From positions 352,604 through 416,603 of the forward strand of contig CANGYJ010000005.1 of the NCBI GenBank assembly GCA_947458455.1: 64,000 nt of DNA. The letters are read 5' to 3'. Position 1 is the first letter of the stretch. Each line of letters opens with the position of its first letter. This stretch comes from Verrucomicrobiaceae bacterium (GTDB lineage: Bacteria; Verrucomicrobiota; Verrucomicrobiia; Verrucomicrobiales; Verrucomicrobiaceae). Both the position numbers and the translations under genes were made by a program. Under the pieces are notes generated by a model, which had not been told where the DNA came from, did no database searches, and saw nothing but the letters and a program-made list of their open reading frames with translations. Positions 1-7,245 of this stretch are shown here, one piece after another.

Positions 1-1
1 C

Positions 2-190
2 GAAGTCGATCCCGAGAAGGCCACCTTCTTCCTCGGCCGCGAAATCATCATCCCCAGCGCCAAACCCGGCATGGCCAAATGGCGCGAACACGTCTTCTCC
101 TTCGCCAGCAAGCTCGCCCAACAACCCGCGACCTACTTCCAGATTCCCATTGGTCGCGTCATCGAGCTCGGACAGCAGGTTGAGATCTAA
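2..190 (+). CDS. kup: Kup-type potassium uptake protein, C-terminal end (partial)
   Basis: Only the last 62 codons lie in the window, and the gene continues upstream. The visible tail (…TFFLGREIIIPS…, …FQIPIGRVIELGQQVEI) matches the conserved cytoplasmic C-terminus of KUP/HAK proton-coupled potassium transporters, where 'FFLGRE' and 'P..RVVELG.QVE(I/L)' are characteristic. The protein would be an inner-membrane potassium importer. The stop TAA at 188-190 is followed within 3 bases by the first REP palindrome. The Kdp-type two-component genes that follow fit a potassium-homeostasis neighbourhood, now split by the RAYT/REP insertion. Confidence 0.85.
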   Translation, partial: EVDPEKATFFLGREIIIPSAKPGMAKWREHVFSFASKLAQQPATYFQIPIGRVIELGQQVEI

Positions 191-192
191 AC

Positions 193-247
193 GTAAAACG
201 AGTTTTCCAACTCGTTGCACCGTAGAACGGGTTTTCCAACCCGTTCT
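193..247 (+). repeat. Two REP palindromes in tandem, GTAA/GTAG heads
   Basis: Two short hairpins in the same orientation. The first (193-216) has a GTAA head and arms ACGAGTT/AACTCGT around a TTCC loop. The second (222-247) has a GTAG head and arms AACGGGTT/AACCCGTT around TTCC. The head immediately 5' of the hairpin is the layout of REP elements recognised by RAYT transposases, and a candidate RAYT gene follows. Confidence 0.85.
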
Positions 248-272
248 CCCCCGCTCCGCAAGGTCATGAATA

Positions 273-296
273 AACGAGTTGGAAAACTCGTTTTAC
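273..296 (-). repeat. REP palindrome, inverted relative to the first two
   Basis: Same ACGAGTT / AACTCGT hairpin as at 193-216 but on the opposite strand, ending in TTTTAC (GTAAAA head on the minus strand). With the two upstream copies it makes a BIME-like head-to-head arrangement just ahead of the RAYT gene. Confidence 0.85.
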
Positions 297-301
297 GCCG
301 C

Positions 302-1039
302 ATGCCGCCCAACTTCGCCATTCCCGCAGACTTCAAACCCTTCGACTGGCGCGGCGACTTTTGGAACTACGAACGAAACCTCCCGGACTGGCGGCAACCC
401 GGCGTCACCCACTTCATCACCTTCCGCCTCAACGACTCGCTCCCACGCGATGTCGTCGAAGCCGCGAAGCTCGAAAAACAATCCTGGAACGAGCGACTCG
501 CACGGCAGCCGCAACCCGATGAACTTCTCCAAGAAGACTACGCCGCCTGGCAGCGCCGCACCTGGAGCAAGATGGAGTCGGTGATGGATCAATGCCACGG
601 TTCTTGCTTGCTGCGCCAGCCAGAACTCCGCTGTATTGTCTCGAACGCGTTGTTGTACTTCGAGGGTGAACGCAGTGCCATGCACGGCTTTGTCATCATG
701 CCGAATCATGTGCATCTGGCCGCAAGCACCTTGGGCGACTGGCAGATCGAAGACGTGCTGAAGTCATGGAAAGGCTTCACCAGTCGCGAAATCAACCAAG
801 CCCTGAGTCAAAAGGGCCACCTCTGGCAAGAGGACAATTGGAACCGCATCATCCGCGACGAAGCGCACTGGCTGAAAGTCATGCGCTACATCGCCAACAA
901 CCCCGCTAAAGCCAACCTGCGAGAAGACGAGTTCACCACCTGGTTCGCGGAGAAATGCAGTAACGTCGAACGGGTTTTCCAACCCGTTCTCCAAGAACCT
1001 CCGCCACCTCCCCTGTATCCTGAAGACGAGCCGTGGTGA
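302..1039 (+). CDS. REP-associated tyrosine transposase (RAYT, IS200-like Y1 family)
   Basis: The protein is about 245 aa and carries the HUH motif of Y1 transposases in 'MPNHVHL'. Further on is the helix with the candidate catalytic tyrosine, 'MRYIANNPAKANL', and between them 'GHLWQEDNWNRIIRD', which is typical of RAYTs. These enzymes nick single-stranded REP hairpins. The start is uncertain. ATG 302 (MPPNFAIPADF) fits the family start, while ATG 266 would translate through the inverted REP. REP palindromes lie on both sides (193-296 and 1056-1079), and one is inside the 3' coding part (965-990), encoding the tail 'ERVFQPVLQ'. It separates kup from the Kdp-like regulators, so it probably arrived by insertion. 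Family assignment is secure; activity is inferred. Confidence 0.85.
   Translation: MPPNFAIPADFKPFDWRGDFWNYERNLPDWRQPGVTHFITFRLNDSLPRDVVEAAKLEKQSWNERLARQPQPDELLQEDYAAWQRRTWSKMESVMDQCHGSCLLRQPELRCIVSNALLYFEGERSAMHGFVIMPNHVHLAASTLGDWQIEDVLKSWKGFTSREINQALSQKGHLWQEDNWNRIIRDEAHWLKVMRYIANNPAKANLREDEFTTWFAEKCSNVERVFQPVLQEPPPPPLYPEDEPW
965..990 (+). repeat. REP palindrome inside the RAYT coding region
   Basis: Hairpin AACGGGTT-TTCC-AACCCGTT with a GTCG head, the same sequence type as 222-247, lying in frame near the 3' end of the RAYT gene. Confidence 0.8.
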
Positions 1040-1055
1040 TTGCGGCGCCTCCATG

Positions 1056-1079
1056 AACGAGTTGGAAAACTCGTTTTAC
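1056..1079 (-). repeat. REP palindrome downstream of RAYT gene
   Basis: A copy of the 273-296 element, in the same minus orientation, 16 bases after the RAYT stop codon. It closes the REP-flanked unit. Confidence 0.85.
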
Positions 1080-1153
1080 GTTTTCACACCTTCTTAACGC
1101 CGCTGCATCGTCTGTTCACTAGCGACGGTTCATTTCGCACGCAGGATAGTCGC

Positions 1154-2254
1154 ATGAACGACCAGCCATCCTCTCCCAAACCCCGCGAGCCTGTGCCGGT
1201 GGCGGTCGTGGGGCAGTTTAGCTGGGGGCTGACGATCCTCTTTGTGCTGGCCTCCACATGCTGGGTGCTGCTGCCTTACACGGGCTATCTTTTCTCCGCG
1301 CTGGTGTTTCTGATGGCCATCGTGCTCGCGGGCACGCGGTGGAATCGTGGCCCCGTGCTGGCGATGGGGGTGGTGAGTGCGCTGGTTTGGAATTTCATCT
1401 TCATCCCGCCTCAGTTCACGCTGCACATCGAAAAGCCGCAGGATATCATCATGTTTGCCATGTTCTTCGTCGTGGCGCTAAGCATGGGCCACCTCATCAC
1501 GCGACTGCGGGAACGCGAAGCCGCACTGGAGCAGCACCACCGCGAGCGTGAGGACCTGCTGGCTGAAAAACATCGCGCCGAACTCCTCGCCGAGTCCGAG
1601 CGGCTTCACCGCACGCTTTTGGACAGCGTATCGCACGAGCTGAAGACCCCCATTGCCATTATACGCACCGCTTTGGATGGCCTAGGCCAGGGGAATGCCT
1701 TCGCGGCGGAGATCGAAACGGCCAATCGCCGACTCCAGCGCATCGTGGAGAACTTTTTGGAGATGACTCGCGTCGATTCTGAGGCGCTGAAGCCACGCCC
1801 GGACTGGTGTGAGATCAGCGATGTGCTCCACGCCGCCACCACGCCGCTGCAAAAGGAGCTCAGCCAGCATCCGCTCCGCCTCCACGGCACCGATGATCTG
1901 CCCCTGATGATGCTCGATAGCCGCCTGCTCGCCCAAGTGCTCGGCAATGTGCTCCACAACGCCACGCTGTATGCGCCTGCGGGCACCGAGATCGAAATCC
2001 ACGCGGCTTTGACGAATGGCAGGCTGGAACTGCGCGTGCGCGATCACGGCCCTGGATTGCCCATGGGCACGGAGGACCATGTGTTCGACAAATTTTACCG
2101 CGCCCCCGATTCACCCGCCGGAGGCACGGGACTGGGACTCGCCATTGCTCGCGGCTTGATGCGGGCCATGAAAGGCGACATCGAAGCGCACAATCACCCC
2201 AAAGGCGGCGCGGAGTTCGTGCTCAGCCTGCCAGTCAAAACACGCCAGCCATGA
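1154..2254 (+). CDS. kdpD: KdpD-like sensor histidine kinase lacking the N-terminal KdpD/USP part
   Basis: Predicted 366 aa from ATG 1154; an upstream in-frame extension would translate REP sequence and is rejected. Residues ~20-115 form a DUF4118-type block of about four membrane segments. A short coiled linker follows, then the HisKA H-box 'SVSHELKTPIAI' with His161, the N-box 'NVLHNATLYAP', and ATP-lid motifs 'DHGPGLP' and 'GGTGLGLAIA'. It should autophosphorylate His161 and pass phosphate to the response regulator, whose start overlaps its stop (ATGA). Full KdpD has about 900 aa with a KdpD domain and USP domain. This protein keeps only the C-terminal half, a split form known in several phyla. 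Nearby kup suggests potassium sensing; the ligand itself is inferred. Confidence 0.8.
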   Translation: MNDQPSSPKPREPVPVAVVGQFSWGLTILFVLASTCWVLLPYTGYLFSALVFLMAIVLAGTRWNRGPVLAMGVVSALVWNFIFIPPQFTLHIEKPQDIIMFAMFFVVALSMGHLITRLREREAALEQHHREREDLLAEKHRAELLAESERLHRTLLDSVSHELKTPIAIIRTALDGLGQGNAFAAEIETANRRLQRIVENFLEMTRVDSEALKPRPDWCEISDVLHAATTPLQKELSQHPLRLHGTDDLPLMMLDSRLLAQVLGNVLHNATLYAPAGTEIEIHAALTNGRLELRVRDHGPGLPMGTEDHVFDKFYRAPDSPAGGTGLGLAIARGLMRAMKGDIEAHNHPKGGAEFVLSLPVKTRQP

Positions 2255-2913
2255 GCAAAGCCCTCATCATCGACGACGAACAGCAAATGCGCCGCCTGCT
2301 GCGCATGGTGCTCGAATCGCGTGGCTACGAGGTCTGCGAGGCGGCGGACGGCCAGCTCGGGCTGCAAGAAGCCGCGTTTCAGCGCCCCGATGTGGTGCTG
2401 CTCGATCTCGGCTTGCCCGGCCTCGGCGGGATCGACGTTTTGAAACGGCTGCGTGAATGGACGGACGTGCCCGTGCTCATCCTCAGCGTCCGCGATCAAG
2501 AAACTGTGAAGGTCGAAGCCCTCGAACTCGGAGCCGATGATTATGTGACGAAGCCTTTTGGCACCGCCGAGCTGCTGGCACGGCTCGATGTCATCCAGCG
2601 TCGTCGATTCACCCGACAGAGCCCCGAAATCATCGCTGGAGCCTTGAAGCTCGATCTCCTCCATCACGAAGCCACTCTGGCCGATGAACCCGTGAAACTC
2701 ACCCCCACTGAGTTCGCATTACTCAAAGTCCTCGCTGAGCACGCAGGCCGCATCGTGACGCAAAACCAGATCTTGAAGCAAGTCTGGGCCGGTCAAAGCA
2801 GCGATCCCAGCGAAGGCCTACGCGTTCACATCAATCACCTGCGCAAGAAACTCGGCGAAAGCGGCCCACGCATTGTCAACGAGCCGGGGATCGGGTATCG
2901 GCTGGAGGCGTGA
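2251..2913 (+). CDS. kdpE: KdpE-like OmpR-family response regulator
   Basis: 220 aa. The receiver domain has the acidic pair Asp8/Asp9, phospho-acceptor Asp52 in 'VVLLDLGLPG', and the conserved Lys in 'DDYVTKPFG'. The C-terminal winged helix contains 'LTPTEFALLKVLAEHAGRIV' and 'LRVHINHLRKKLG', typical of the OmpR/PhoB class and of KdpE. Its ATG overlaps the kinase stop codon by four bases, so the pair should be translationally coupled. It is probably the regulator of potassium-uptake genes. No Kdp ATPase genes are visible in the window, so the target could be kup upstream or genes outside. Confidence 0.85.
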   Translation: MSKALIIDDEQQMRRLLRMVLESRGYEVCEAADGQLGLQEAAFQRPDVVLLDLGLPGLGGIDVLKRLREWTDVPVLILSVRDQETVKVEALELGADDYVTKPFGTAELLARLDVIQRRRFTRQSPEIIAGALKLDLLHHEATLADEPVKLTPTEFALLKVLAEHAGRIVTQNQILKQVWAGQSSDPSEGLRVHINHLRKKLGESGPRIVNEPGIGYRLEA

Positions 2914-2925
2914 AAAGGGCGGCTT

Positions 2926-3045
2926 TTAGCGCGGCGTAGATCGAGCGTGAAAGGGAACTCGGGGTTCGACACGGCGACCACCGGGATGCACGACGTGGTA
3001 GGTGCAGCCGCCGAGCGAGCGACGGCTCCACAGATCACCGCCGCC
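2926..3045 (-). pseudogene. Fragment of a DUF2126 (transglutaminase-associated) gene
   Basis: Minus-strand translation gives '[20 protein letters not shown]' and then '[17 protein letters not shown]' before a stop. '[18 protein letters not shown]' strongly resembles a signature near the C-terminus of DUF2126 proteins, usually encoded beside transglutaminase genes. Only about 40 codons remain and nothing upstream continues the frame, so this is a remnant. The match is from memory of the family motif. Confidence 0.5.
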
Positions 3046-3063
3046 CATTCAGAATCAGCTCAT

Positions 3064-3420
3064 TCATTTCAGCCGCATCGCTTCTAGGTCAGGATCGGCG
3101 AAGGCGGTGTCGAGGGTGCTGACGGCATTGGTGTTGGCGCTGGTGCCGCGGATGGCGGTGTCGAGCTGGGCTTGGCTCACTTCACCGGGGGCACCGTCGC
3201 TGCCATTGCTGCCGTCATTCCCACGCGGGATGCCGAATTGAAAGCGCACGTTGGAGCCATCGAAGCTCACGCCCACCGTCGCGTTGTCGCCGGGGTTCAG
3301 TGTGCTCACGCCATCGACGATGGCCTGCGCAAAGGGTGGGCCTTACGGGCCTTGGATTCCCGGCTGGCCCTGCGCCCCGGCGCTGCCCGGCGGGCCTTGG
3401 CTGCCATCGCTGCCATTCAT
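3064..3420 (-). pseudogene. Collagen-like (Gly-X-Y) protein remnant with in-frame stop
   Basis: From ATG at 3420 the minus strand reads 'MNGSDGSQGPPGSAGAQGQP…QGP', then an in-frame TAA near 3344, then continues '…STLNPGDNATVGVSFDGSN' and 'GIPRGNDGSNGSDGAPGE', ending 'DPDLEAMRLK'. An AGGAG sequence lies about 12 bases before the ATG. Gly-X-Y repeats of this kind occur in tail-fibre-like and surface proteins. The internal stop and short length point to a decayed gene. The rest of 2914-3622 shows no intact gene. Confidence 0.55.
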
Positions 3421-3622
3421 CCGGTGAAAAGCTCCTGAACTTCATCTGGGGAGAGCTGATCGCTCTCTTGGCGGATGGGTGCAACGGGGGTGCACATGGG
3501 TCGAGAGGGTTGTCGCAAGCCGCATTCGATGAGTCGAGAGGTCGGACAAGCTCCCCAAGCCCCGGGGCCTCTCTTTCCAACTCATGGACAAAACCGGAAG
3601 AACAGGGCATAATCCGACCGGC

Positions 3623-4693
3623 ATGCGATTCATCAACCCCAAGACCGACTTCGCTTTCAAGAAAATCTTCGGCTCCGCTGGCAGCCAGGGCATTCTGCGC
3701 TCGTTCTTGAACGCCGTGCTCTACGAGGGCCTGCCGCGCATCGCCAGCCTGGAGATCGTCGATCCCTACAGCATCCCCCGGCTGGAGGGCATGAAGGACA
3801 GTTACTTGGACGTGCGGGCGGTGCTCGATGACGGACAGCACGTGATCATCGAGATGCAGGTGCTCAATGTCCCCGGCATGGAGAAGCGGGTGCTCTACAA
3901 CGCGGCCAAGGAATACAGCAACCAGTTGATCAAAGGCCAGGATTACCGGCTGCTGAACCCCGTCATCGCCCTGACGCTGACGGATTTCATCATGTTCCCC
4001 GAGCTGGAGGGGCAGGTCATCAGCCGCTTCATCCTGGCGGAGAAAAACCAACTCATCGCCTACCCCGAAGGGGATGTGGAGCTCGTCTTCGTGGAGCTGC
4101 CCAAATTTCACCGCGAGCTGGAGGACCTGCGCGGCCTGACCGACGAATGGCTGTACTTTGTGGGCCGCGCCGGCGAGCTGGAACAAGTGCCTGAGCGCCT
4201 CGGTAAGGTCGATGAGATCGACGATGCCTTTGAGATCGCCCAGACCGTCCGACTTTCCGCCGATGAAGAACACGCCCTGGAGCTGAAAACCCGCTGGATT
4301 GCTGACCAGCGGATGATTCTGGCGGCAAAACAAGATGCCGACGCGCAAACGGCAGCCGCGCTGGCCGCCAAACAGGACGCCGAGGCCAAGGCGCAGGACG
4401 CGGAGGCCAAGGCGCAGGACGCGGAGGCCAAGGCGCAGGACGCGGAGGCCAAGGCGCAGGACGCGGAGGCCAAGGCGCAGGATGCGGAGGCCAAGACGCA
4501 GGATGCGGAGGCCAAGGCGCAGGATGCGGAGGCCAAGACGCAGGATGCGGAGGCCAAGGCGCAGGATGCGGAGGCCAAGGCGCAGCGTTATCTGGTGAGC
4601 TTGATTCAGATGCTCAAGCAGCAGGGAGCCAGCGACGAGGCCATTGCACAGCAGCTAGGTCTTTCAGCCGAACAGGCGCGGACCTTGTTCTGA
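3623..4693 (+). CDS. Rpn family recombination-promoting nuclease / PD-(D/E)XK transposase-like protein
   Basis: The protein is 356 aa from ATG 3623, where the family start 'MRFINPKTDFAFKKIFG' begins; an upstream in-frame ATG at 3584 is less likely. The N-terminal ~200 residues carry the PD-(D/E)XK core ('YLDVRAVLDDGQHVIIEMQV', with Asp and Glu-X-Gln positions) and 'ALTLTDFIMF', typical of Rpn/PDDEXK_2 proteins. Residues ~250-320 are a coiled coil built from a seven-residue unit (EAKAQDA) repeated about ten times. The last 30 residues, 'QMLKQQGASDEAIAQQLGLS', form the usual C-terminal helix. Rpn proteins are DNA endonucleases linked to recombination and defence; the cellular role here is unknown. 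Confidence 0.85.
   Translation: MRFINPKTDFAFKKIFGSAGSQGILRSFLNAVLYEGLPRIASLEIVDPYSIPRLEGMKDSYLDVRAVLDDGQHVIIEMQVLNVPGMEKRVLYNAAKEYSNQLIKGQDYRLLNPVIALTLTDFIMFPELEGQVISRFILAEKNQLIAYPEGDVELVFVELPKFHRELEDLRGLTDEWLYFVGRAGELEQVPERLGKVDEIDDAFEIAQTVRLSADEEHALELKTRWIADQRMILAAKQDADAQTAAALAAKQDAEAKAQDAEAKAQDAEAKAQDAEAKAQDAEAKAQDAEAKTQDAEAKAQDAEAKTQDAEAKAQDAEAKAQRYLVSLIQMLKQQGASDEAIAQQLGLSAEQARTLF
4382..4585 (+). repeat. 21-bp in-frame tandem repeat (~10 copies) encoding a heptad
   Basis: A 21-base unit, GAGGCCAAGGCGCAGGAYGCG, is repeated about ten times with few changes (GAC/GAT; GCG/ACG). It encodes EAK(A/T)QDA, a perfect heptad, so the coiled coil of the Rpn-like protein can lengthen or shorten by one turn pair without a frameshift. 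Confidence 0.95.
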
Positions 4694-4700
4694 ACCGAAT

Positions 4701-6056
4701 TCAGCTCAACACCGGATCCCCAAACAGCGTGAAGTGCCCGGCTTCAGTGATGCGAACTTTGAAGATCTCGCCGATATGCCGTGCCGGATTGCCGTCGAAG
4801 ACGACGATGCGATTGCTGCCGGTGCGGCCGGTGAGGCGGGCTTCGTTGGTCTTGCTGGGGCCTTCGCAGAGGATTTCGACGTCTTGACCGACGAGGCGAT
4901 CATACATCGGCAGGGCGATGCTGTTGACGAGGGCGAGGAGGTCTTGATTGCGCTGCTCTTTGACGGGTTCGGGCACTTGGATCGTCTCTTCCATCTCGGC
5001 GGCGGGGGTGCCGCGGCGTTTGGAGTAGCGGAAGACGAAGGCATTGTCGAAACGGATGGCTTCGAAGAGCTTGCGTGTCTCCAAATAATTCTCTTCGGTC
5101 TCGCCGGGGAAGCCGACGATGACATCGGTGGTCACAGCGATGTCAGGACGGGCGGCGCGGATGCGCTGGACGAGCTCGGTGAACTTCGCGGCGGTGTAGG
5201 GCCGGTGCATGCGCTTCAAAATGGCATCGCTGCCGCTTTGCACGGGCAGGTGGACGTGCTCGGCCAGCTTTGGCAAGTAGGTGAAGGCCTCGATGAGGTC
5301 CTTTTTGTAACCGATGGGGTGCGGGCTGGTGAAGCGGATGCGCTGGATGCCGGGCACCTCATGCACGGCCTCCAAAAGCTGCACGAAGGGGCTTTTGCCA
5401 TCGACGGCGGGGAATTCGTGGCGGCCGTAGAGATTCACGATCTGGCCCAGCAGCGTGACTTCCTTCACGCCGCGTTCCGCGAGGCGTTTCACCTCCTCCA
5501 CGATGTCGGCGATGGGGCGGCCGCGCTCGCCGCCGCGTGTGTAAGGGACGATGCAGAAGGTACACTTCATGTTGCAGCCCTGCATGATGCTCACGAAAGC
5601 GCTGGCCTGCTTTTCTTTTAACGTGTGATCGCGGATGGTGTTTTGCGACTGCTCCTCCTCCTCGACATCGACGATGGAGAAGCGTTCCTCGTCCATCTGC
5701 TTGGCCTCTTTGGCGCGGATGATCTCATCGACGTAATCGACGACGCGGTGATACTTCTGCGTGCCGACGACGAGATCGACCTTCGCCTTATCCACCAGCT
5801 CGCTGCCACGGCTCTGCGCCATGCAGCCCATGAAGCCGGTGACGAGCGGGATGCGTCGGCGGCGCACCATGCCCATCTTGCCCATTGCCTTCTGCTCGGC
5901 CTGATCCCGCACGGAGCAGGTGTTGATCAAAACGACATCGGCGTCCGTATCGGTCGCCGTCATGGTGTAGCCGCGCTCAGTGAACATTTGCGACACCTGT
6001 TCGGTGTCGCGCTCGTTCATCTGGCAGCCGTAGGTTTTGATGTGGACGCGGGGCAT
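4701..6056 (-). CDS. miaB: tRNA-2-methylthio-N6-dimethylallyladenosine synthase MiaB
   Basis: The protein has 451 aa, the usual MiaB length. The N-terminal UPF0004 domain holds one Fe-S cluster, with cysteines in 'KTYGCQMN', 'LINTCSVRD' and 'GFMGCMAQ'. The radical-SAM core carries 'GCNMKCTFCIVPYTRG' (CxxxCxxC), and a TRAM domain ends the protein ('LTGRTGSNRIVVFDGN'). It adds a methylthio group to i6A37 of tRNAs reading UNN codons. The start at 6056 (MPRVHIKTYG) matches the family. It is convergent with the Rpn gene, leaving 7 bases between the stop codons. Confidence 0.97.
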   Translation of the reverse strand: MPRVHIKTYGCQMNERDTEQVSQMFTERGYTMTATDTDADVVLINTCSVRDQAEQKAMGKMGMVRRRRIPLVTGFMGCMAQSRGSELVDKAKVDLVVGTQKYHRVVDYVDEIIRAKEAKQMDEERFSIVDVEEEEQSQNTIRDHTLKEKQASAFVSIMQGCNMKCTFCIVPYTRGGERGRPIADIVEEVKRLAERGVKEVTLLGQIVNLYGRHEFPAVDGKSPFVQLLEAVHEVPGIQRIRFTSPHPIGYKKDLIEAFTYLPKLAEHVHLPVQSGSDAILKRMHRPYTAAKFTELVQRIRAARPDIAVTTDVIVGFPGETEENYLETRKLFEAIRFDNAFVFRYSKRRGTPAAEMEETIQVPEPVKEQRNQDLLALVNSIALPMYDRLVGQDVEILCEGPSKTNEARLTGRTGSNRIVVFDGNPARHIGEIFKVRITEAGHFTLFGDPVLS

Positions 6057-6147
6057 TGGGGGCGGGGAGAGTAGCTTTCAGAGTCAAAATGACAACCCGG
6101 AGGATTTCATCGACAAAGCCGGTGCCGGATGACAAACTGGACGAGTC

Positions 6148-6720
6148 ATGGTCAACACCGTCTTGGAATCTCTAGAAGCACGCGAACGCGTTTTGCCGCT
6201 CAGCGTTCGGGCTTACCATGATCTCGCTGAGCGTGGGCTCATCACCGAGAGGGCTGAATTGCTGCGCGGAGTCATCTTTGAGAAAATGCCCAAATCACGT
6301 TTCCATGTCCGCCTTGTCCGCTACCTGGAGGCGCTGCTGCGTCAGCAGCTTCCAGCAGATTTTCTGCTTCAAAAAGAAGATCCCATCACATGCGTGGATT
6401 CTGAGCCCGAGCCTGATTTGGCAGCCATTCGGGGGGTGGAGTCGGATTTTGCTCATCGGCATCCCGACACCGCCGAGTTCATCATCGAAGTCGCCGTGTC
6501 CACCATCGACACGGATCGCTCCAAGGCCGAAATCTATGCGGAGGCCGGGGTGAAGGAATACTGGCTCGTGCATGCGGAAAGCCGCTGCGTGGAGATCTAC
6601 CGTCAGCCGACCCCCAGCGGCTATCAGCAGCATGATGTCGTCAGCACGCAGGCAAAGAGTTCCACGGTTCCTTCATTCTGCGTGGATGTGGCAGCGATGT
6701 TTGCCGAGATCACGCCTTGA
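6148..6720 (+). CDS. Uma2 family (DUF820) putative endonuclease
   Basis: 190 aa with the Uma2/DUF820 PD-(D/E)XK-like fold. Visible signs are 'YHDLAERGLITERAELLRGV', 'SEPEPDLAAIRG' (catalytic Asp region), 'EFIIEVAVSTIDTDRSKAEI' (E-x-(A/S) position) and 'YAEAGVKEYWLVHAESRCVE'. These proteins are abundant in cyanobacteria, Verrucomicrobia and Planctomycetes. The family is annotated as restriction endonuclease-like, but biochemical roles are mostly unknown. Its 3' end overlaps the convergent ridA-like gene by 11 bases. Confidence 0.85.
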   Translation: MVNTVLESLEARERVLPLSVRAYHDLAERGLITERAELLRGVIFEKMPKSRFHVRLVRYLEALLRQQLPADFLLQKEDPITCVDSEPEPDLAAIRGVESDFAHRHPDTAEFIIEVAVSTIDTDRSKAEIYAEAGVKEYWLVHAESRCVEIYRQPTPSGYQQHDVVSTQAKSSTVPSFCVDVAAMFAEITP

Positions 6721-7150
6721 TCTCAAAGATCGCCTCGACCTCGACGGCGGCGCCGGTCGGGAGCTGGGCGAAGCCGAGGGCGCTGCGGGCGTGGTAACCA
6801 TCGCCGTCTTTGCCGAAGATTTCGTGGAGGAGGTCGGAGCAACCGTTGATGACGAGATGCTGGTCGCTGTACTCGAGCGTGGAATTCACGCAGCCGAGCA
6901 CTTTGATGACTTTGAGGCCGTCCAACGTGCCGTGGGTGTCCCAGACGGAGCGGAGGACTTTTTCAGCGCAGTTCTTGGCGGCTTTGTAGCCGTCTTCGGT
7001 GGAGACACCGGCGCCGAGCTTGCCTTGGAGATCGCTGACGTGGCCGGAGGTGAGGAGCTGATTGCCGCTGCGGATGCAGAGGTTGAGGTAGCCGGAGGCT
7101 TGCTTGGTGAAGGTGAGACCGAGGGATTCTGCTTTTTGCTGGGGAGACAT
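6710..7150 (-). CDS. RidA/YjgF-family protein
   Basis: 146 aa from ATG 7150; an in-frame TTG at 7162 is a weaker start. The sequence 'LNLCIRSGNQLLTSGHVSDL' with '…VLRSVWDTHGTLDGLKVIKV' and the C-terminal 'GFAQLPTGAAVEVEAIFEI' is the YjgF/RidA fold, in the longer variant like YjgH/TdcF relatives. Canonical RidA hydrolyses reactive enamine/imine intermediates from PLP enzymes through a conserved Arg. The family's 'P.RsA.gv..LP.ga.VEie' region appears here as 'HARSALGFAQLPTGAAVEVE', keeping that Arg. It lies downstream of the AraC regulator on the same strand, so the two could be co-transcribed. Confidence 0.85.
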   Translation of the reverse strand: MSPQQKAESLGLTFTKQASGYLNLCIRSGNQLLTSGHVSDLQGKLGAGVSTEDGYKAAKNCAEKVLRSVWDTHGTLDGLKVIKVLGCVNSTLEYSDQHLVINGCSDLLHEIFGKDGDGYHARSALGFAQLPTGAAVEVEAIFEIKA

Positions 7151-7245
7151 GGTTGGGATCAAAGTTTCGAGTTGGAGAGAGTCCGATAACGGACCTCGAA
7201 GCCGTTTTCCAATCTTCCGTTCTCAATTTCTTCTCGCGAGGCGTT

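Noticed and set aside
2960..2980. GGGGTTCGACAC as a tRNA T-arm
   Set aside because: No cloverleaf can be formed around it; it belongs to the DUF2126-like remnant.
4108..4578. Minus-strand ORF coding for Ala-Ser-Cys repeats opposite the Rpn gene
   Set aside because: It is the antisense shadow of the 21-bp tandem repeat; no ribosome-binding site and no independent codon signal.
4382..4585. CRISPR-like array
   Set aside because: The 21-bp units are directly adjacent with no spacers and encode protein heptads.
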